Shown here: positions 43,832-52,802 of the stretch, piece by piece
Layout of the letters: every line of letters starts with the position of its first letter
Position numbering within the stretch: the first letter of the stretch is position 1
Assembly: GCF_014489635.1 (NCBI RefSeq)
Contig: NZ_CP060828.1
Coordinates: 2,704,001 to 2,768,000 of the forward strand
DNA: 64,000 bases
Direction of reading: 5' to 3'
DNA from: Streptomyces roseirectus
GTDB taxonomy: Bacteria; Actinomycetota; Actinomycetes; Streptomycetales; Streptomycetaceae
Notes under the pieces: model-generated
Database searches by the model: none
What the model was told of the DNA's origin: nothing
The model's input: the letters and a program-made list of their open reading frames with translations, nothing else
Made by a program: the position numbers and the translations under genes

Positions 43832-46754
43832 GGTCGGGGACTTCGACGCGCTGCGGCGGGCGATGGCGGAGAACGGCGAGCAGCCGGAGGGTCCGGCGCG
43901 CAACGCGCGTGCGGAGCACCTGCTCGTCCAGGCGGAGAGGCTGAACATCCCGCTGGCGGTGATCGAGGCGCTGGGGCATCAGCTGAAGGTCTACAACTAC
44001 AGCTCCGAGAAGGCGAAGATGTTCGTCCCGTTCGCGCGCCTGCTGCGCATGTGGGACGAGCGTCCGGAGGACTTCGACGAGTACGAGGCGCACTCGCTGC
44101 ACTGGGTCTTCAAGTGGATGTCGGCGGGCATGCTGGACCAGCCGCACATCCCGCTGGCGTCGATCGAGAAGTGGCTCGGCGAGATGGAGCACCGCTACCG
44201 GCTGGCGGGGCACTCGGAGCGGGCGGTGCGCAGCGCGGAGTTCAGTGTCGCCGCGCACGTGGGTGATCTGGCGCGCGCGGGGCGGGCGTTCACGGCGTGG
44301 ATGGCGGCGGACCGGGACCAGATGGCCGACTGCCACGCGTGCGAGCTGCACGGGCAGGGCTGGTGGCGTGCGGAGTGCGGCGAGGACGAGGAAGCGCTGC
44401 GGCTGTGGGCGCCGGTCCTGGAGGGCGAGTACGTGTGCGCGCACGAGCCGCACACGGTGCTGGCGTCGTCCCTGCTGCCGCTGCTGCGGCTGGGGCGGCT
44501 TGACGAGGCGCGGGCGAACCATCTGCGGGGCTTCCGGCTGGTGCGCTCCATGGAGTCGATGCGGGGCGCGTACGCGGACCATGTGGAGTTCTGCGCGCTG
44601 ACCGGCAACGAGGCGCGCGCGCTGGAGCTGCTGGCGGAGCGTCCGGCGTACTTCACGGACGACGGCCATCCGCGCAGCAAGCTGGACTTCCTGAGCGTGG
44701 TGTCCCTGCTGATGGAGCGGCTGGCCGGGCTGGGGCTCGGCGGCCAGCCGGTGCCGGGTCCCGCGGGGCGTTCGTGGACGGCGGTGGAGCTGGGGGCGCA
44801 CGCGCGCGGGGAGGCGTTGCGGCTGGCGGCCGAGTTCGACGCCCGCAACGGGACGGCGCACGTGACCGAGCGGGCCCGCGCGCGGATGGCTCAGGAGCCG
44901 CTGGCCGAGCGGCTGCCACTGGGGGTGCGGGCGGCGCGCCCGTCGGTGTCGGCCCCGGTGCCGGCGCCCCGGGTGGCGGCCGAGCCGTCCGCCGGTGAAC
45001 CGGGTCTCGCCGCGCTCCTTGAGGAGGCCCGCCGGCAGTCGGACACGCTCCAGCCGCACGCCATCGAGGCGTGGGCGGCGGTAGGGCGGGCGGTCGAGGC
45101 CACCGGGGACGAGGGGCTGACGGCCCGGGACCGCGCGGAGCTGGCCGAGCACCAGGGCATGGCGGGCGGCCCGGACGGGCTCGCCTTCTTCGAGGAGGCC
45201 GCCCGCTGGTACGCGGACGCCGGTGACCTGGGTGAATCCCTCGCGTCCCGCGCGCGGGGCGCGTACGTGCGCGCGCTGGGCGGTGACGTCGAGGCGGCCC
45301 TGACGGCGATCGAGGAGCCCTACGACCGGGTGCTGGCCCTGTATGCCGAGGACGGCACCGGGGTGCGGCAGGCGGCCGGGGTGCTGATGAGCCGGGCGCG
45401 GATCCTGATGCGGTGGGCGCACGAGAGCGAGGCGGACGCGCAGGAGGCGTTCCCGCTCGCCGAGGCGGCCGTGCGCGAGGTGCTGGCGCTGGTCGGCGGC
45501 CGGACCGGGGACGACGTCCGGCTGCACGCGCGCGTGGCGGAGGCGCACGCGATGCTCGCGGAGCTGGCGGCGCTGGGCGGCTCTCCCGAGGAGGCCGCGC
45601 AGTTGTTCGCGCGGGCGTCGGCGGAGTTCGTGGCGGCGGGGCTGCCGTGGTTCGCGGTGGAGTACGAGGCCCGGCTGGCGTCGCTCGCGCACCATCTCGG
45701 TGACATGACGCAGGCCGAGCGGGCGCTGCGGGCGGCCCTGGAGCACGGCGGGCCGGTGCTGGAGGCCGTGGGACGGGCTCAGCTGCACCTCCAGCTCGCG
45801 GAGGTGGTCGGGGGCCGGGGCGACGCCGAGGAGGCCGCGGAGCACGCCCTGGAGGCCGCGCACTGGGCCGACGAGGCGGGCGAGGGGCCGACGTTCGGCG
45901 CCTGGGCCCGGCATCAGCTCGGCGGGCACCTGGTCCGGCAGGGCCGGTGGGCGGAGGCCGCCGAGGTGCTGGAGTCGGCGCTGGCGGACCTGACGGCCGA
46001 CACGCACGGCGACGGGACGGTGGTCCAGACGAAGTGGTGGCTCGGGGACTGTCTGAGCGAGCTGGGCGAGCACCGGGAGGCCGCGGAGCGCCGGCTCCAG
46101 GCCGCCGAGATCGCCCGGCACTGGCCCGAGCAGCACGACCACGCGACGCTGGCGCACCTGGCGGCGGAGTCACTGAGCCAGGCGGACCTGCTCCCGGAGG
46201 CCGATCAGGCGTACCGGCGCGCGGGTGAGCTGTGGCGCTCCCTGGGCAACGTGCACGGCCTGGTGCGCTCCCTGCGCGCCCGCGCGTGGCTGGCACTGCG
46301 CACGGACGACGGGGTGGCGGGCGCGCGCGAGCTGATGGCGGCGGCGGTCACGGAGTGCGCCGACACCCTGGACGCGGCCGGCGACGAGGAGTCCCGGCAG
46401 CGGCTGGTCGCCGAGCTGGGCCACACGCACCGCCAGTTCGGCGACCTGCTGGCCCGCTCGGCCGCCGAGGACGCCGACGACGACTCGATCCGCGCGGCCC
46501 TGGAGGACGCGCTCGCCCAGGTGTCCGACGCGGTCGCCGTCTTCGCGTCCCTCGCGGACGACGCCCTGCACGCGCGCACCTCCGCCGAGCTGGCCGCCGG
46601 CTGGCTGGAGGCCGACCTGGGCCGCCCGGAGGCCGCCGCCGCCCGCGCGCGGGGAGTGCTGGCCGCGTACGGGACGCGAGGAGACGACGATACGGCCGCG
46701 TCGCGACGTACGGAGGCGCAGCAGTTGCTCCAGGGGGTGCAGGAAGGAAACTGA
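43824..46754 (+). CDS. Large TPR-repeat-like helical protein coupled to HSP90-like gene
   Basis: A 976-residue, almost entirely helical protein made of degenerate TPR-like repeats (for example EAAQLFARASAEFVAAGLPW, QAERALRAALEHGGPVLEAV, ADQAYRRAGELWRSLGNVHG). It has no signal peptide, membrane segment or enzyme motif. The ATG (MSEVGDFD) has GAGGGGG upstream and overlaps the HSP90-like stop codon by eight bases. In eukaryotes TPR proteins are HSP90 co-chaperones; a matching partnership here is an inference from coupling. The central region (about 360-400) is a Pro/Ala-rich linker that divides the protein in two. Confidence 0.8.
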   Translation: MSEVGDFDALRRAMAENGEQPEGPARNARAEHLLVQAERLNIPLAVIEALGHQLKVYNYSSEKAKMFVPFARLLRMWDERPEDFDEYEAHSLHWVFKWMSAGMLDQPHIPLASIEKWLGEMEHRYRLAGHSERAVRSAEFSVAAHVGDLARAGRAFTAWMAADRDQMADCHACELHGQGWWRAECGEDEEALRLWAPVLEGEYVCAHEPHTVLASSLLPLLRLGRLDEARANHLRGFRLVRSMESMRGAYADHVEFCALTGNEARALELLAERPAYFTDDGHPRSKLDFLSVVSLLMERLAGLGLGGQPVPGPAGRSWTAVELGAHARGEALRLAAEFDARNGTAHVTERARARMAQEPLAERLPLGVRAARPSVSAPVPAPRVAAEPSAGEPGLAALLEEARRQSDTLQPHAIEAWAAVGRAVEATGDEGLTARDRAELAEHQGMAGGPDGLAFFEEAARWYADAGDLGESLASRARGAYVRALGGDVEAALTAIEEPYDRVLALYAEDGTGVRQAAGVLMSRARILMRWAHESEADAQEAFPLAEAAVREVLALVGGRTGDDVRLHARVAEAHAMLAELAALGGSPEEAAQLFARASAEFVAAGLPWFAVEYEARLASLAHHLGDMTQAERALRAALEHGGPVLEAVGRAQLHLQLAEVVGGRGDAEEAAEHALEAAHWADEAGEGPTFGAWARHQLGGHLVRQGRWAEAAEVLESALADLTADTHGDGTVVQTKWWLGDCLSELGEHREAAERRLQAAEIARHWPEQHDHATLAHLAAESLSQADLLPEADQAYRRAGELWRSLGNVHGLVRSLRARAWLALRTDDGVAGARELMAAAVTECADTLDAAGDEESRQRLVAELGHTHRQFGDLLARSAAEDADDDSIRAALEDALAQVSDAVAVFASLADDALHARTSAELAAGWLEADLGRPEAAAARARGVLAAYGTRGDDDTAASRRTEAQQLLQGVQEGN

Positions 46755-46786
46755 GGGCACCCACGCACGCGCCGAGACTCCGGCGT

Positions 46787-48496
46787 CTACTCGACGCCGA
46801 TCAGCAGCAGCGCCCCCTGGCGGCCACCCCGGTACACCACCGTGTCGACCGCCAGGTACGCCTCCCGCACGCGTGCCTCCAGGTCCCCGGCGATGCTCTC
46901 GGGGGCGTCGTCGCCCAGGACCAGGGTGACGAGTTCGCCGCCCGCCGAGAGCATCCGGTCGAGGACCTTGCGGGCCGTGTCGGTGACGTCGGCGCCGATC
47001 ACCGCGACGTCGCCGTCCACCAGGCCGAGGACGTCGCCGGCCTGGCAGATGCCGGCCATCGTCCAGGACTGGCGCTCGGCGACGGTGACCTCGGCGTAGC
47101 GGGTGGCGCCGGCCGCGGAGGTCATGGCGACGACGTCCTCGTCGAAGCGGCGGTCGGGTTCGTGGACGGCGAGGGCGGCGATGCCCTGGACCGCCGAGCG
47201 GGTCGGGATGAGGGCGACCCGGATGCCCTCCGTGCGGGACTGCTCCGCCGCCGCGGCGGCCGTGTGGCGCAGGTCGGCGTCGTTGGGCAGCAGGACCACC
47301 TCGCGCGCGTGGGCGCGCCGGACGGCCTCGACCAGCTCGCCGCTGGCCGGCGGCTCCCCCGGCCGCGCCAGGACGGTCGTCGCGCCCGCCTGCGCGTACA
47401 GCCCGGCCAGCCCCTCGCCGGGGACGACGGCGACGACCGCGCGCTGGACGCGTTCGCGCGGCGCCCGCTCCCCGCGCGCGGTGTGCGCGTCCCCGGCGCC
47501 GAAGTGCGTGATCCGGATCCGGTAGGGCCGCCCGGCCTCAACGCCGGCCTCGACGGCGGCCCCGGCGTCGTCCACGTGCACGTGGACGTTCCACAGCCCG
47601 TCGCCGCCGACGACGACCAGGGAGTCGCCCAGCGCGTCCAGGCGGGTCCTGAGGCGGGCCACGGCGGTGTCGTCGGCCTCCAGGAGGTAGATCACCTCGA
47701 ACGCGGGCCCCTCGGCCCCCTCCGCGCACCCCGCCTCCGCCTCCACACGCGCGGGAACCCCGAGCCCGACGCTCGTCACGCTCCCCGCCCCGCCCCGCAC
47801 GCGCGTGGGCGCCGGTGCCTCCCCGGTGAACGTCTCCACGAGCGCCCCCAGCACCGCCACGAGCCCCCTGCCGCCCGCGTCGACGACCCCGGCGTCCCGC
47901 AGGACGGCGAGCTGGCCCGGCGTGGCCGCCAGCGCCGTACAGGCGCCCCGGTAGGCCGCTCGGGCGACGGAGGCGCAGTCCCCGGCGGTGTCCCGGGCCG
48001 TTTCCTGGGCGGCGTCGGCGGCAGCCGTGGCGACGGACAGGACGGTGCCCTCGACGGGGTGGGCGACGGCCTGGCGGGCGGAGTCGGCGGCGCGGCGCAG
48101 GGCGAGGCCGAGGCCGGGGCCGTCCGTGTGAGAGGCGTCACTGTCGGCGGCGAGGACCTGGGACATGCCGCGCAGGAGCTGGGCGAGGATCGTCCCGGAG
48201 TTCCCGCGCGCGCCTATGAGGGCGCCGTGGGCCATGGCGTGCGCGGCGTCGGCCAGCGAGGGCACTCCCCCGGACGACGCCCCGGGGCCCGCCTCGTGGG
48301 CGGCGAACACGGCCTCCACGGCGGTCGCCGCGGACTCGGCCGTCAGGTACAGGTTGGTGCCGGTGTCCCCGTCCGCGACCGGGTAGACGTTGATCGCGTC
48401 GATCTCCTCGCGGGCCCCGCCGAGGGCGCGCAGCGCGAGGCCGCACCAGGTGCGCACCGCGAGAGCATCGAGGAATGTCTGCGGCACCTGCGCCAC
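46787..48496 (-). CDS. DAK2/DhaL-domain fatty-acid-kinase-like protein (FakA-like)
   Basis: A 569-residue protein with an N-terminal DhaL (DAK2) kinase domain: AINVYPVADGDTGTNLYLT carries the metal-binding Asp residues (about 38-46), and GARGNSGTILAQLLRGM is the second motif. The middle and C-terminal parts match the FakA/YloV architecture (VVLPNDADLRHTA-like segments). FakA with FakB phosphorylates exogenous fatty acids in Staphylococcus. No degV/fakB partner is in this window, so the lipid role is inferred. The GTG start has GGAGG six bases upstream. It is divergent from rpmB. Confidence 0.87.
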   Translation of the reverse strand: MAQVPQTFLDALAVRTWCGLALRALGGAREEIDAINVYPVADGDTGTNLYLTAESAATAVEAVFAAHEAGPGASSGGVPSLADAAHAMAHGALIGARGNSGTILAQLLRGMSQVLAADSDASHTDGPGLGLALRRAADSARQAVAHPVEGTVLSVATAAADAAQETARDTAGDCASVARAAYRGACTALAATPGQLAVLRDAGVVDAGGRGLVAVLGALVETFTGEAPAPTRVRGGAGSVTSVGLGVPARVEAEAGCAEGAEGPAFEVIYLLEADDTAVARLRTRLDALGDSLVVVGGDGLWNVHVHVDDAGAAVEAGVEAGRPYRIRITHFGAGDAHTARGERAPRERVQRAVVAVVPGEGLAGLYAQAGATTVLARPGEPPASGELVEAVRRAHAREVVLLPNDADLRHTAAAAAEQSRTEGIRVALIPTRSAVQGIAALAVHEPDRRFDEDVVAMTSAAGATRYAEVTVAERQSWTMAGICQAGDVLGLVDGDVAVIGADVTDTARKVLDRMLSAGGELVTLVLGDDAPESIAGDLEARVREAYLAVDTVVYRGGRQGALLLIGVE

Positions 48497-48589
48497 CTGC
48501 GCCTCCCTGAGCTGCTGGATTGGACGCAGCGTAGACCGATCGTGGTAGTTTCGTTCAACGGGAGCGGTCGTTGTATGCTGCTCCGGTTG

Positions 48590-48684
48590 CCCGATCCCGA
48601 TCGGGCCATTCCCCCGGCACCGCCACTTCAGATCCTCGATCTCGATCCCGGCATGCCGGGATCATCCGTACATGCATCTGAAGT
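48590..48684 (+). promoter_or_regulatory. Predicted structured leader of rpmB
   Basis: ACTTCAGAT (48625-48633) pairs with ATCTGAAGT (48676-48684), enclosing the perfect 20-base palindrome GATCCCGGCATGCCGGGATC (48644-48663). A further hairpin CCCGATC-n2-GATCGGG lies at 48590-48605. The outer helix ends 14 bases before the GTG of rpmB, next to its GGAG ribosome site, which suits translational autoregulation. The function is inferred. Confidence 0.5.
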
Positions 48685-48698
48685 CTTTGGAGTGACCG

Positions 48699-48884
48699 GT
48701 GGCTGCTAACTGCGACGTCTGCGGCAAGGGTCCGGGCTTCGGCAACAACATCTCGCACTCGCACCGTCGTACGTCCCGTCGCTGGAACCCGAACATCCAG
48801 CGCGTGCGTACCGTGGTCAGTGGGACGCCGAAGCGCGTGAACGCCTGCACCTCGTGCATCAAGGCCGGCAAGGTTTCGCGCTGA
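48699..48884 (+). CDS. rpmB: 50S ribosomal protein L28, zinc-ribbon form
   Basis: A 61-residue L28. It has the four Cys (CDVC near the N-terminus, CTSC near the C-terminus) of the zinc-containing type, which in Streptomyces is replaced by a Cys-free paralogue under zinc starvation. The conserved [20 protein letters not shown] is intact. The GTG start ([10 protein letters not shown]) has TTTGGAG seven bases upstream. A strong terminator follows. Confidence 0.97.
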   Translation: MAANCDVCGKGPGFGNNISHSHRRTSRRWNPNIQRVRTVVSGTPKRVNACTSCIKAGKVSR

Positions 48885-48928
48885 CGCTTCGCCGCTGAGC
48901 GCGTGGCCACTGCTGGTTCGCCGCATAG

Positions 48929-48960
48929 AGCCGATCCACCTCCGGGTGGATCGGCTTTTT
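48929..48960 (+). terminator. Rho-independent terminator of rpmB
   Basis: AGCCGATCCACC (48929-48940) pairs perfectly with GGTGGATCGGCT (48945-48956) through a TCCG loop, followed by a T-run. It is 44 bases after the rpmB stop and, on the other strand, just past the thiD stop, so it may serve both. Confidence 0.93.
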
Positions 48961-48966
48961 GCACAC

Positions 48967-49752
48967 CTAGCTCCTGAACTCCCAGCCGTGATCCACCGGC
49001 CCGATCCCCCCGCCGAGCGCGAACCCGGCCCGGATCGCCCCGGTGACATAACGTTTCGCCGCCGTCACCGCCTCCGGCACCCCCGCCCCCTTCGCCAGCT
49101 CCGACGCGATGGCCGACGCGAGGGTGCACCCGGTGCCGTGCGTGTGCCGGTTGTCGTGGCGGGGCGCCCGCAGCCAGTGCTCCTCGCGCCCGTCCGTGAG
49201 CAGGTCGACGGCGTCGCCGGGCAGATGACCGCCCTTGATCAGCACCCACGCGGGCCCGTACGCCAGGACGGCCGCCGCGGCCTCCCGCAGGTCGTCCTCC
49301 GCCGCGACGTGCACGCCGGTGAGCTGCGCCACCTCGTCGAGGTTGGGCGTGGCGACCGTGGCCGTCGGCAGGAGGAGCCGGCGGACGGATTCGAGGGCCG
49401 AGGCGGCGAGGAGGGCGTCGCCGTGCTTGGAGACGCCGACCGGGTCGACGACGACGGGCGCGTCGATCGTCGCCAGCAGTTCGGCGACCGTCTCGACGAG
49501 TCCGGCCGAGGACAGCATGCCGGTCTTGACGGCCTGGACGCCGATGTCGTCGACGACGCTGCGGTACTGGGCGCGCACGGCCTCGGCCGGGAGTTCCCAG
49601 GCGCCCTGCACGCCCAGGGAGTTCTGCGCGGTGACGGCGGTGACGACGCTCATGCCGTGCACGCCGAGCGCGAGCATCGTCTTCAGGTCGGCCTGGATCC
49701 CGGCGCCGCCGCCCGAGTCGGAGCCGGCAACGGTCAGGACGCGGGGGATCAC
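48967..49752 (-). CDS. thiD: Hydroxymethylpyrimidine/phosphomethylpyrimidine kinase
   Basis: A 261-residue ThiD of the ribokinase fold that phosphorylates HMP and HMP-P for thiamine synthesis. [20 protein letters not shown] near the N-terminus is the substrate/anion-binding signature, and [19 protein letters not shown] is the phosphate-binding hallmark with the catalytic Asp position substituted by Cys, as usual in ThiD. The GTG start overlaps the thiL TGA by four bases (GTGA), so the two genes are translationally coupled. Confidence 0.97.
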   Translation of the reverse strand: MIPRVLTVAGSDSGGGAGIQADLKTMLALGVHGMSVVTAVTAQNSLGVQGAWELPAEAVRAQYRSVVDDIGVQAVKTGMLSSAGLVETVAELLATIDAPVVVDPVGVSKHGDALLAASALESVRRLLLPTATVATPNLDEVAQLTGVHVAAEDDLREAAAAVLAYGPAWVLIKGGHLPGDAVDLLTDGREEHWLRAPRHDNRHTHGTGCTLASAIASELAKGAGVPEAVTAAKRYVTGAIRAGFALGGGIGPVDHGWEFRS

Positions 49753-50711
49753 TCGACGTCCCCGAAGTGGTCCCAGCCGCCCTGTCTCGTCCAGGGGGCG
49801 CCGTCCACGGTGACCTGGGGCAGCGCGGAGGGGCCCAGGACCTCGCCGATGACCTTCCAGCGGGCGGGGAGCTTCACGTCCGGCGGGAAGGTCGCGACGA
49901 TCGCGTGGTCCTCTCCGCCGGTCAGCACCCACTGGATGGGGTCGACGCCGACGGCGTGGCCGATGTCGTTCATCTGGGTGGGGATGTCGATCGCGGCGGA
50001 GCGGATGTCGATGCGGACGTTGCTGGCCTCGGCGATGTGTCCGAGGTCGGCGATCAGGCCGTCGCTGACGTCGCACATGGCGGTCGCGCCGAGCCCCGCG
50101 GCGGCCGGGCCCGCGTGGTAGGGCGGCTCGGGGCGGCGGTGGGCCTCGACGAAGGCGCGCGGCGAGCGGAAACCCCGCGCGAGGACCGCGTACCCGGCCG
50201 CCGACCAGCCCAGCCAGCCGGTCACCGCGACCAGGTCGCCGGGCTTGGCGCCGTCCCGGGTGATCGGGTCCCGGCCCCGCAGGTCGCCGAGGGCCGTGAT
50301 CGACACCATGATCGTGTCGCCGCGTACGACGTCCCCGCCGACGACCGCGGCGCCGGCGACCTGGCACTCGTCGCGCAGGCCGTCCATCAGCTCCGTCGGC
50401 CAGGTCACCGGGAGTTCCGCCGGGACAACGAGGCCGAGGAGCAGCGCGGTCGGGACGGCGCCCATCGCGGCGATGTCGGCGAGGTTCTGGGCGGCGGCCT
50501 TGCGGCCCACGTCGTAGGCGGTGGACCAGTCCCGGCGGAAGTGCCGGCCCTCCAGCAGGATGTCCGTGCTGGCCACCACCCGGCGGTCGGGCGCGGCGAC
50601 CACCGCGGCGTCGTCCCCCGGGCCGACCCGGACCGCCGGGGTGGTGGTGAGCCGGGAGGTGAGCTCCCGGATGAGCCCGAACTCACCCAGCTCACCGACA
50701 GTGCCCTTCAT
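49749..50711 (-). CDS. thiL: Thiamine-monophosphate kinase
   Basis: A 320-residue ThiL that makes thiamine pyrophosphate from thiamine monophosphate. The PurM-like fold motifs are [10 protein letters not shown] (residues about 28-37), [14 protein letters not shown], and [17 protein letters not shown]. The start is ATG ([12 protein letters not shown]); the frame continues upstream without family similarity. It is the first gene of a two-gene unit with thiD. Confidence 0.97.
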   Translation of the reverse strand: MKGTVGELGEFGLIRELTSRLTTTPAVRVGPGDDAAVVAAPDRRVVASTDILLEGRHFRRDWSTAYDVGRKAAAQNLADIAAMGAVPTALLLGLVVPAELPVTWPTELMDGLRDECQVAGAAVVGGDVVRGDTIMVSITALGDLRGRDPITRDGAKPGDLVAVTGWLGWSAAGYAVLARGFRSPRAFVEAHRRPEPPYHAGPAAAGLGATAMCDVSDGLIADLGHIAEASNVRIDIRSAAIDIPTQMNDIGHAVGVDPIQWVLTGGEDHAIVATFPPDVKLPARWKVIGEVLGPSALPQVTVDGAPWTRQGGWDHFGDVE

Positions 50712-50917
50712 CGCCCTTGAGCCCCTTCTCTGCCTGCCCGCGCCCGGTCGCGCAGGACCAGTGTCCTCGATACGGTCGAGGTGACCGTCAACTTCTGTCC
50801 CGTCCGCGCCCCGGCGCGCGGGCCCCGGTCCTCGCGGGTCTCCCCTCGGCGAGCGGCGACGCGATACCGTGGCGTTCCTTTTCCCCACATGATCCTCGTG
50901 GCCGCCCTGGAGGTTCC

Positions 50918-51151
50918 GTGGTACAGGCGTACATCCTGATCCAGACGGAGGTCGGCAAGGCGTCGACCGTCGCCGAGACGATCGGCAAGATCCCTGGCGT
51001 CGTCCAGGCCGAGGACGTGACAGGGCCGTACGACGTGATCGTGCGGGCCCAGGCGGACACGGTCGACGACCTCGGGCGGATGGTGGTCGCCAAGGTGCAG
51101 CAGGTGGACGGGATCACCCGGACCCTGACCTGCCCCGTCGTCCATCTCTAG
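50918..51151 (+). CDS. Stand-alone Lrp/AsnC ligand-binding (RAM) domain protein
   Basis: A 77-residue protein consisting only of the Lrp/AsnC C-terminal alpha-beta sandwich (the RAM domain) without a DNA-binding domain. VQAYILIQTEVGKASTVAET and the GPYDVIVRAQADTVDDLGRM core are typical, including the ligand-binding turn. Such small proteins may sense amino acids and modulate full-length Lrp partners. A GTG start with CTGGAGG six bases upstream is well supported; the frame is open 67 codons further but lacks any family match. Confidence 0.93.
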   Translation: MVQAYILIQTEVGKASTVAETIGKIPGVVQAEDVTGPYDVIVRAQADTVDDLGRMVVAKVQQVDGITRTLTCPVVHL

Positions 51152-51171
51152 CCCCCGTCTACCCTTGGCCG

Positions 51172-51651
51172 GTGAACTTCTTCCGTCACCGGCTCAGTGG
51201 TCTTTCCGCCCTCGCCCTGCTGTGCGCCGCCGGCTGCTCGTCGGCGGACGACAGCGCGTCGATCGCGGTTCCCAGTCCGTCGGCGAAAGCCGCGGAGATA
51301 TGCGGGAAGCTGGACGCCGCGCTGCCGGCGACGGTGGACGGACTTCAACGCCGGGACCCCGAGCCCGCGTCGACGCTGACCGCGGGCTGGGGGAACCCGG
51401 CGATCATACTGCGGTGCGGTGTCGTGAAGCCGCCGAAGATGGACGACAAGAACGCGGACGCCGGTGAAGCCGACGGCGTCGGCTGGCTCGTCGAGAAACA
51501 GGACGACGGCAGCGTGCGGTTCACCAGCGCGCTGCGGGTCGTCTACATCGAGGTGACGCTGCCCGAGTCGCGGGCCGCCGAGGGGATGTCGCCGCTGATC
51601 GACCTGGCACCGGCGGTCAAGAAGACGGTGCCCGAGGGGATCGCCGACTAG
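51172..51651 (+). CDS. DUF3515 lipoprotein
   Basis: A 159-residue predicted lipoprotein. The signal peptide RHRLSGLSALALLCAAGCSS has a lipobox (CAAGC) with Cys at about residue 22. The mature part matches the actinobacterial DUF3515 family, whose members are typically near ddl and thiL. No function is established. The GTG start lies 20 bases after the Lrp-type gene. Its stop overlaps the ddl stop codon on the opposite strand by three bases. Confidence 0.9.
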   Translation: MNFFRHRLSGLSALALLCAAGCSSADDSASIAVPSPSAKAAEICGKLDAALPATVDGLQRRDPEPASTLTAGWGNPAIILRCGVVKPPKMDDKNADAGEADGVGWLVEKQDDGSVRFTSALRVVYIEVTLPESRAAEGMSPLIDLAPAVKKTVPEGIAD

Positions 51652-52802
51652 CGCAGCCCGGTCGGCCGACGCAGGGCCGCCTGGATCAGACGGTCCACCA
51701 GCTCGCCGTACGCGACCCCCGACTCCTCCCACATCTTCGGGTACATGGAGATCGGCGTGAAACCGGGCATGGTGTTGATCTCGTTGATGACGAAGTCGCC
51801 GTCGTCCGTGAGGAAGAAGTCCGCGCGGACCAGGCCCTCGCAGGACGCCGCGTCGAACGCCTGGACCGCCAACTCGCGGACCTCTCCGGTCTGTTCGGGG
51901 GTCAGGGGGGCGGGGACGATGCCGGGGACCGAGTCGATGTACTTCGACTCGAAGTCGTAGTAGGCGTGCGCGGCGGGGATCTCGGCGGGGACGGAGGCGC
52001 GGGGGCCGTCCTCGAACTCCAGGACGCCGCACTCGATCTCACGGCCCTTCACGGCCGCCTCGACCAGGATCTTCGGGTCGTGCCGCTGGGCCTCGGCGAT
52101 CGCCTCGTCCAGGCCGGAGGGGTCGTCGACCTTCGTGATGCCGATGGAGGAGCCGGCGCGGGCGGGCTTCACGAACAGGGGCCAGCCGTGGTCCGCCGCG
52201 AACTCGGCGACCCGCTTGCGGACGCCGGGCTCGTCGCCCGCCCACTCGCGGGGGCGGATCACCAGGTAGGGGCCGACCTTCAGGCCGAAGGAGGTGAAGA
52301 CGCGCTTCATGTACTCCTTGTCCTGTCCGACGGCGGACGCGAGCACGCCCGAGCCGACGTACGGGACGCCGGACAGCTCCAGCATGCCCTGCAGCGTGCC
52401 GTCCTCGCCGTACGGGCCGTGCAGCACCGGGAAGACGACGTCGACGTCGCCGAGCGCCTTGGGGACGGAACCCGGCTCGCTGTAGACGACCTCCCGGCTG
52501 GCCGGGTCCACCGGGAGCACCACTCCCCCGTCGCCGCCCTCGGCCAGGTCGCCCACCTCGGGCGTCCGCCGGCCCTCGATCGCCATCCGCTCCGGCGCGT
52601 CCGCCGTCAGCAGCCAGCGGCCCTCCCGCGTGATGCCGATCGGCAGCACGTCGTACCTCTCCCGGTCGATCGCCTTCAGTACGGCGCCCGCGGTCACCAC
52701 GGAAATCCCGTGCTCCGAACTGCGCCCACCGAACACGACGGCCACACGCGGCTTCCGCGTGGGCTGGGACTCGGGGCTCTGGGAAAGGTTCTCGGTGCTC
52801 AT
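51648..52802 (-). CDS. ddlA: D-alanine--D-alanine ligase
   Basis: A 384-residue ATP-grasp ligase that makes the D-Ala-D-Ala terminus of peptidoglycan precursors. VVFGGRSSEHGISVVTAG near the N-terminus, PVLHGPYGEDGTLQGMLELS, the ATP-grasp lid around FVKPARAGSSIGITKVDD and the Mg-binding end VINEINTMPGFTPISMYPKM are all intact. The start is ATG. It is convergent with the DUF3515 gene and preceded by a 719-base gene-free region (to gpsA). Confidence 0.97.
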   Translation of the reverse strand: MSTENLSQSPESQPTRKPRVAVVFGGRSSEHGISVVTAGAVLKAIDRERYDVLPIGITREGRWLLTADAPERMAIEGRRTPEVGDLAEGGDGGVVLPVDPASREVVYSEPGSVPKALGDVDVVFPVLHGPYGEDGTLQGMLELSGVPYVGSGVLASAVGQDKEYMKRVFTSFGLKVGPYLVIRPREWAGDEPGVRKRVAEFAADHGWPLFVKPARAGSSIGITKVDDPSGLDEAIAEAQRHDPKILVEAAVKGREIECGVLEFEDGPRASVPAEIPAAHAYYDFESKYIDSVPGIVPAPLTPEQTGEVRELAVQAFDAASCEGLVRADFFLTDDGDFVINEINTMPGFTPISMYPKMWEESGVAYGELVDRLIQAALRRPTGLR

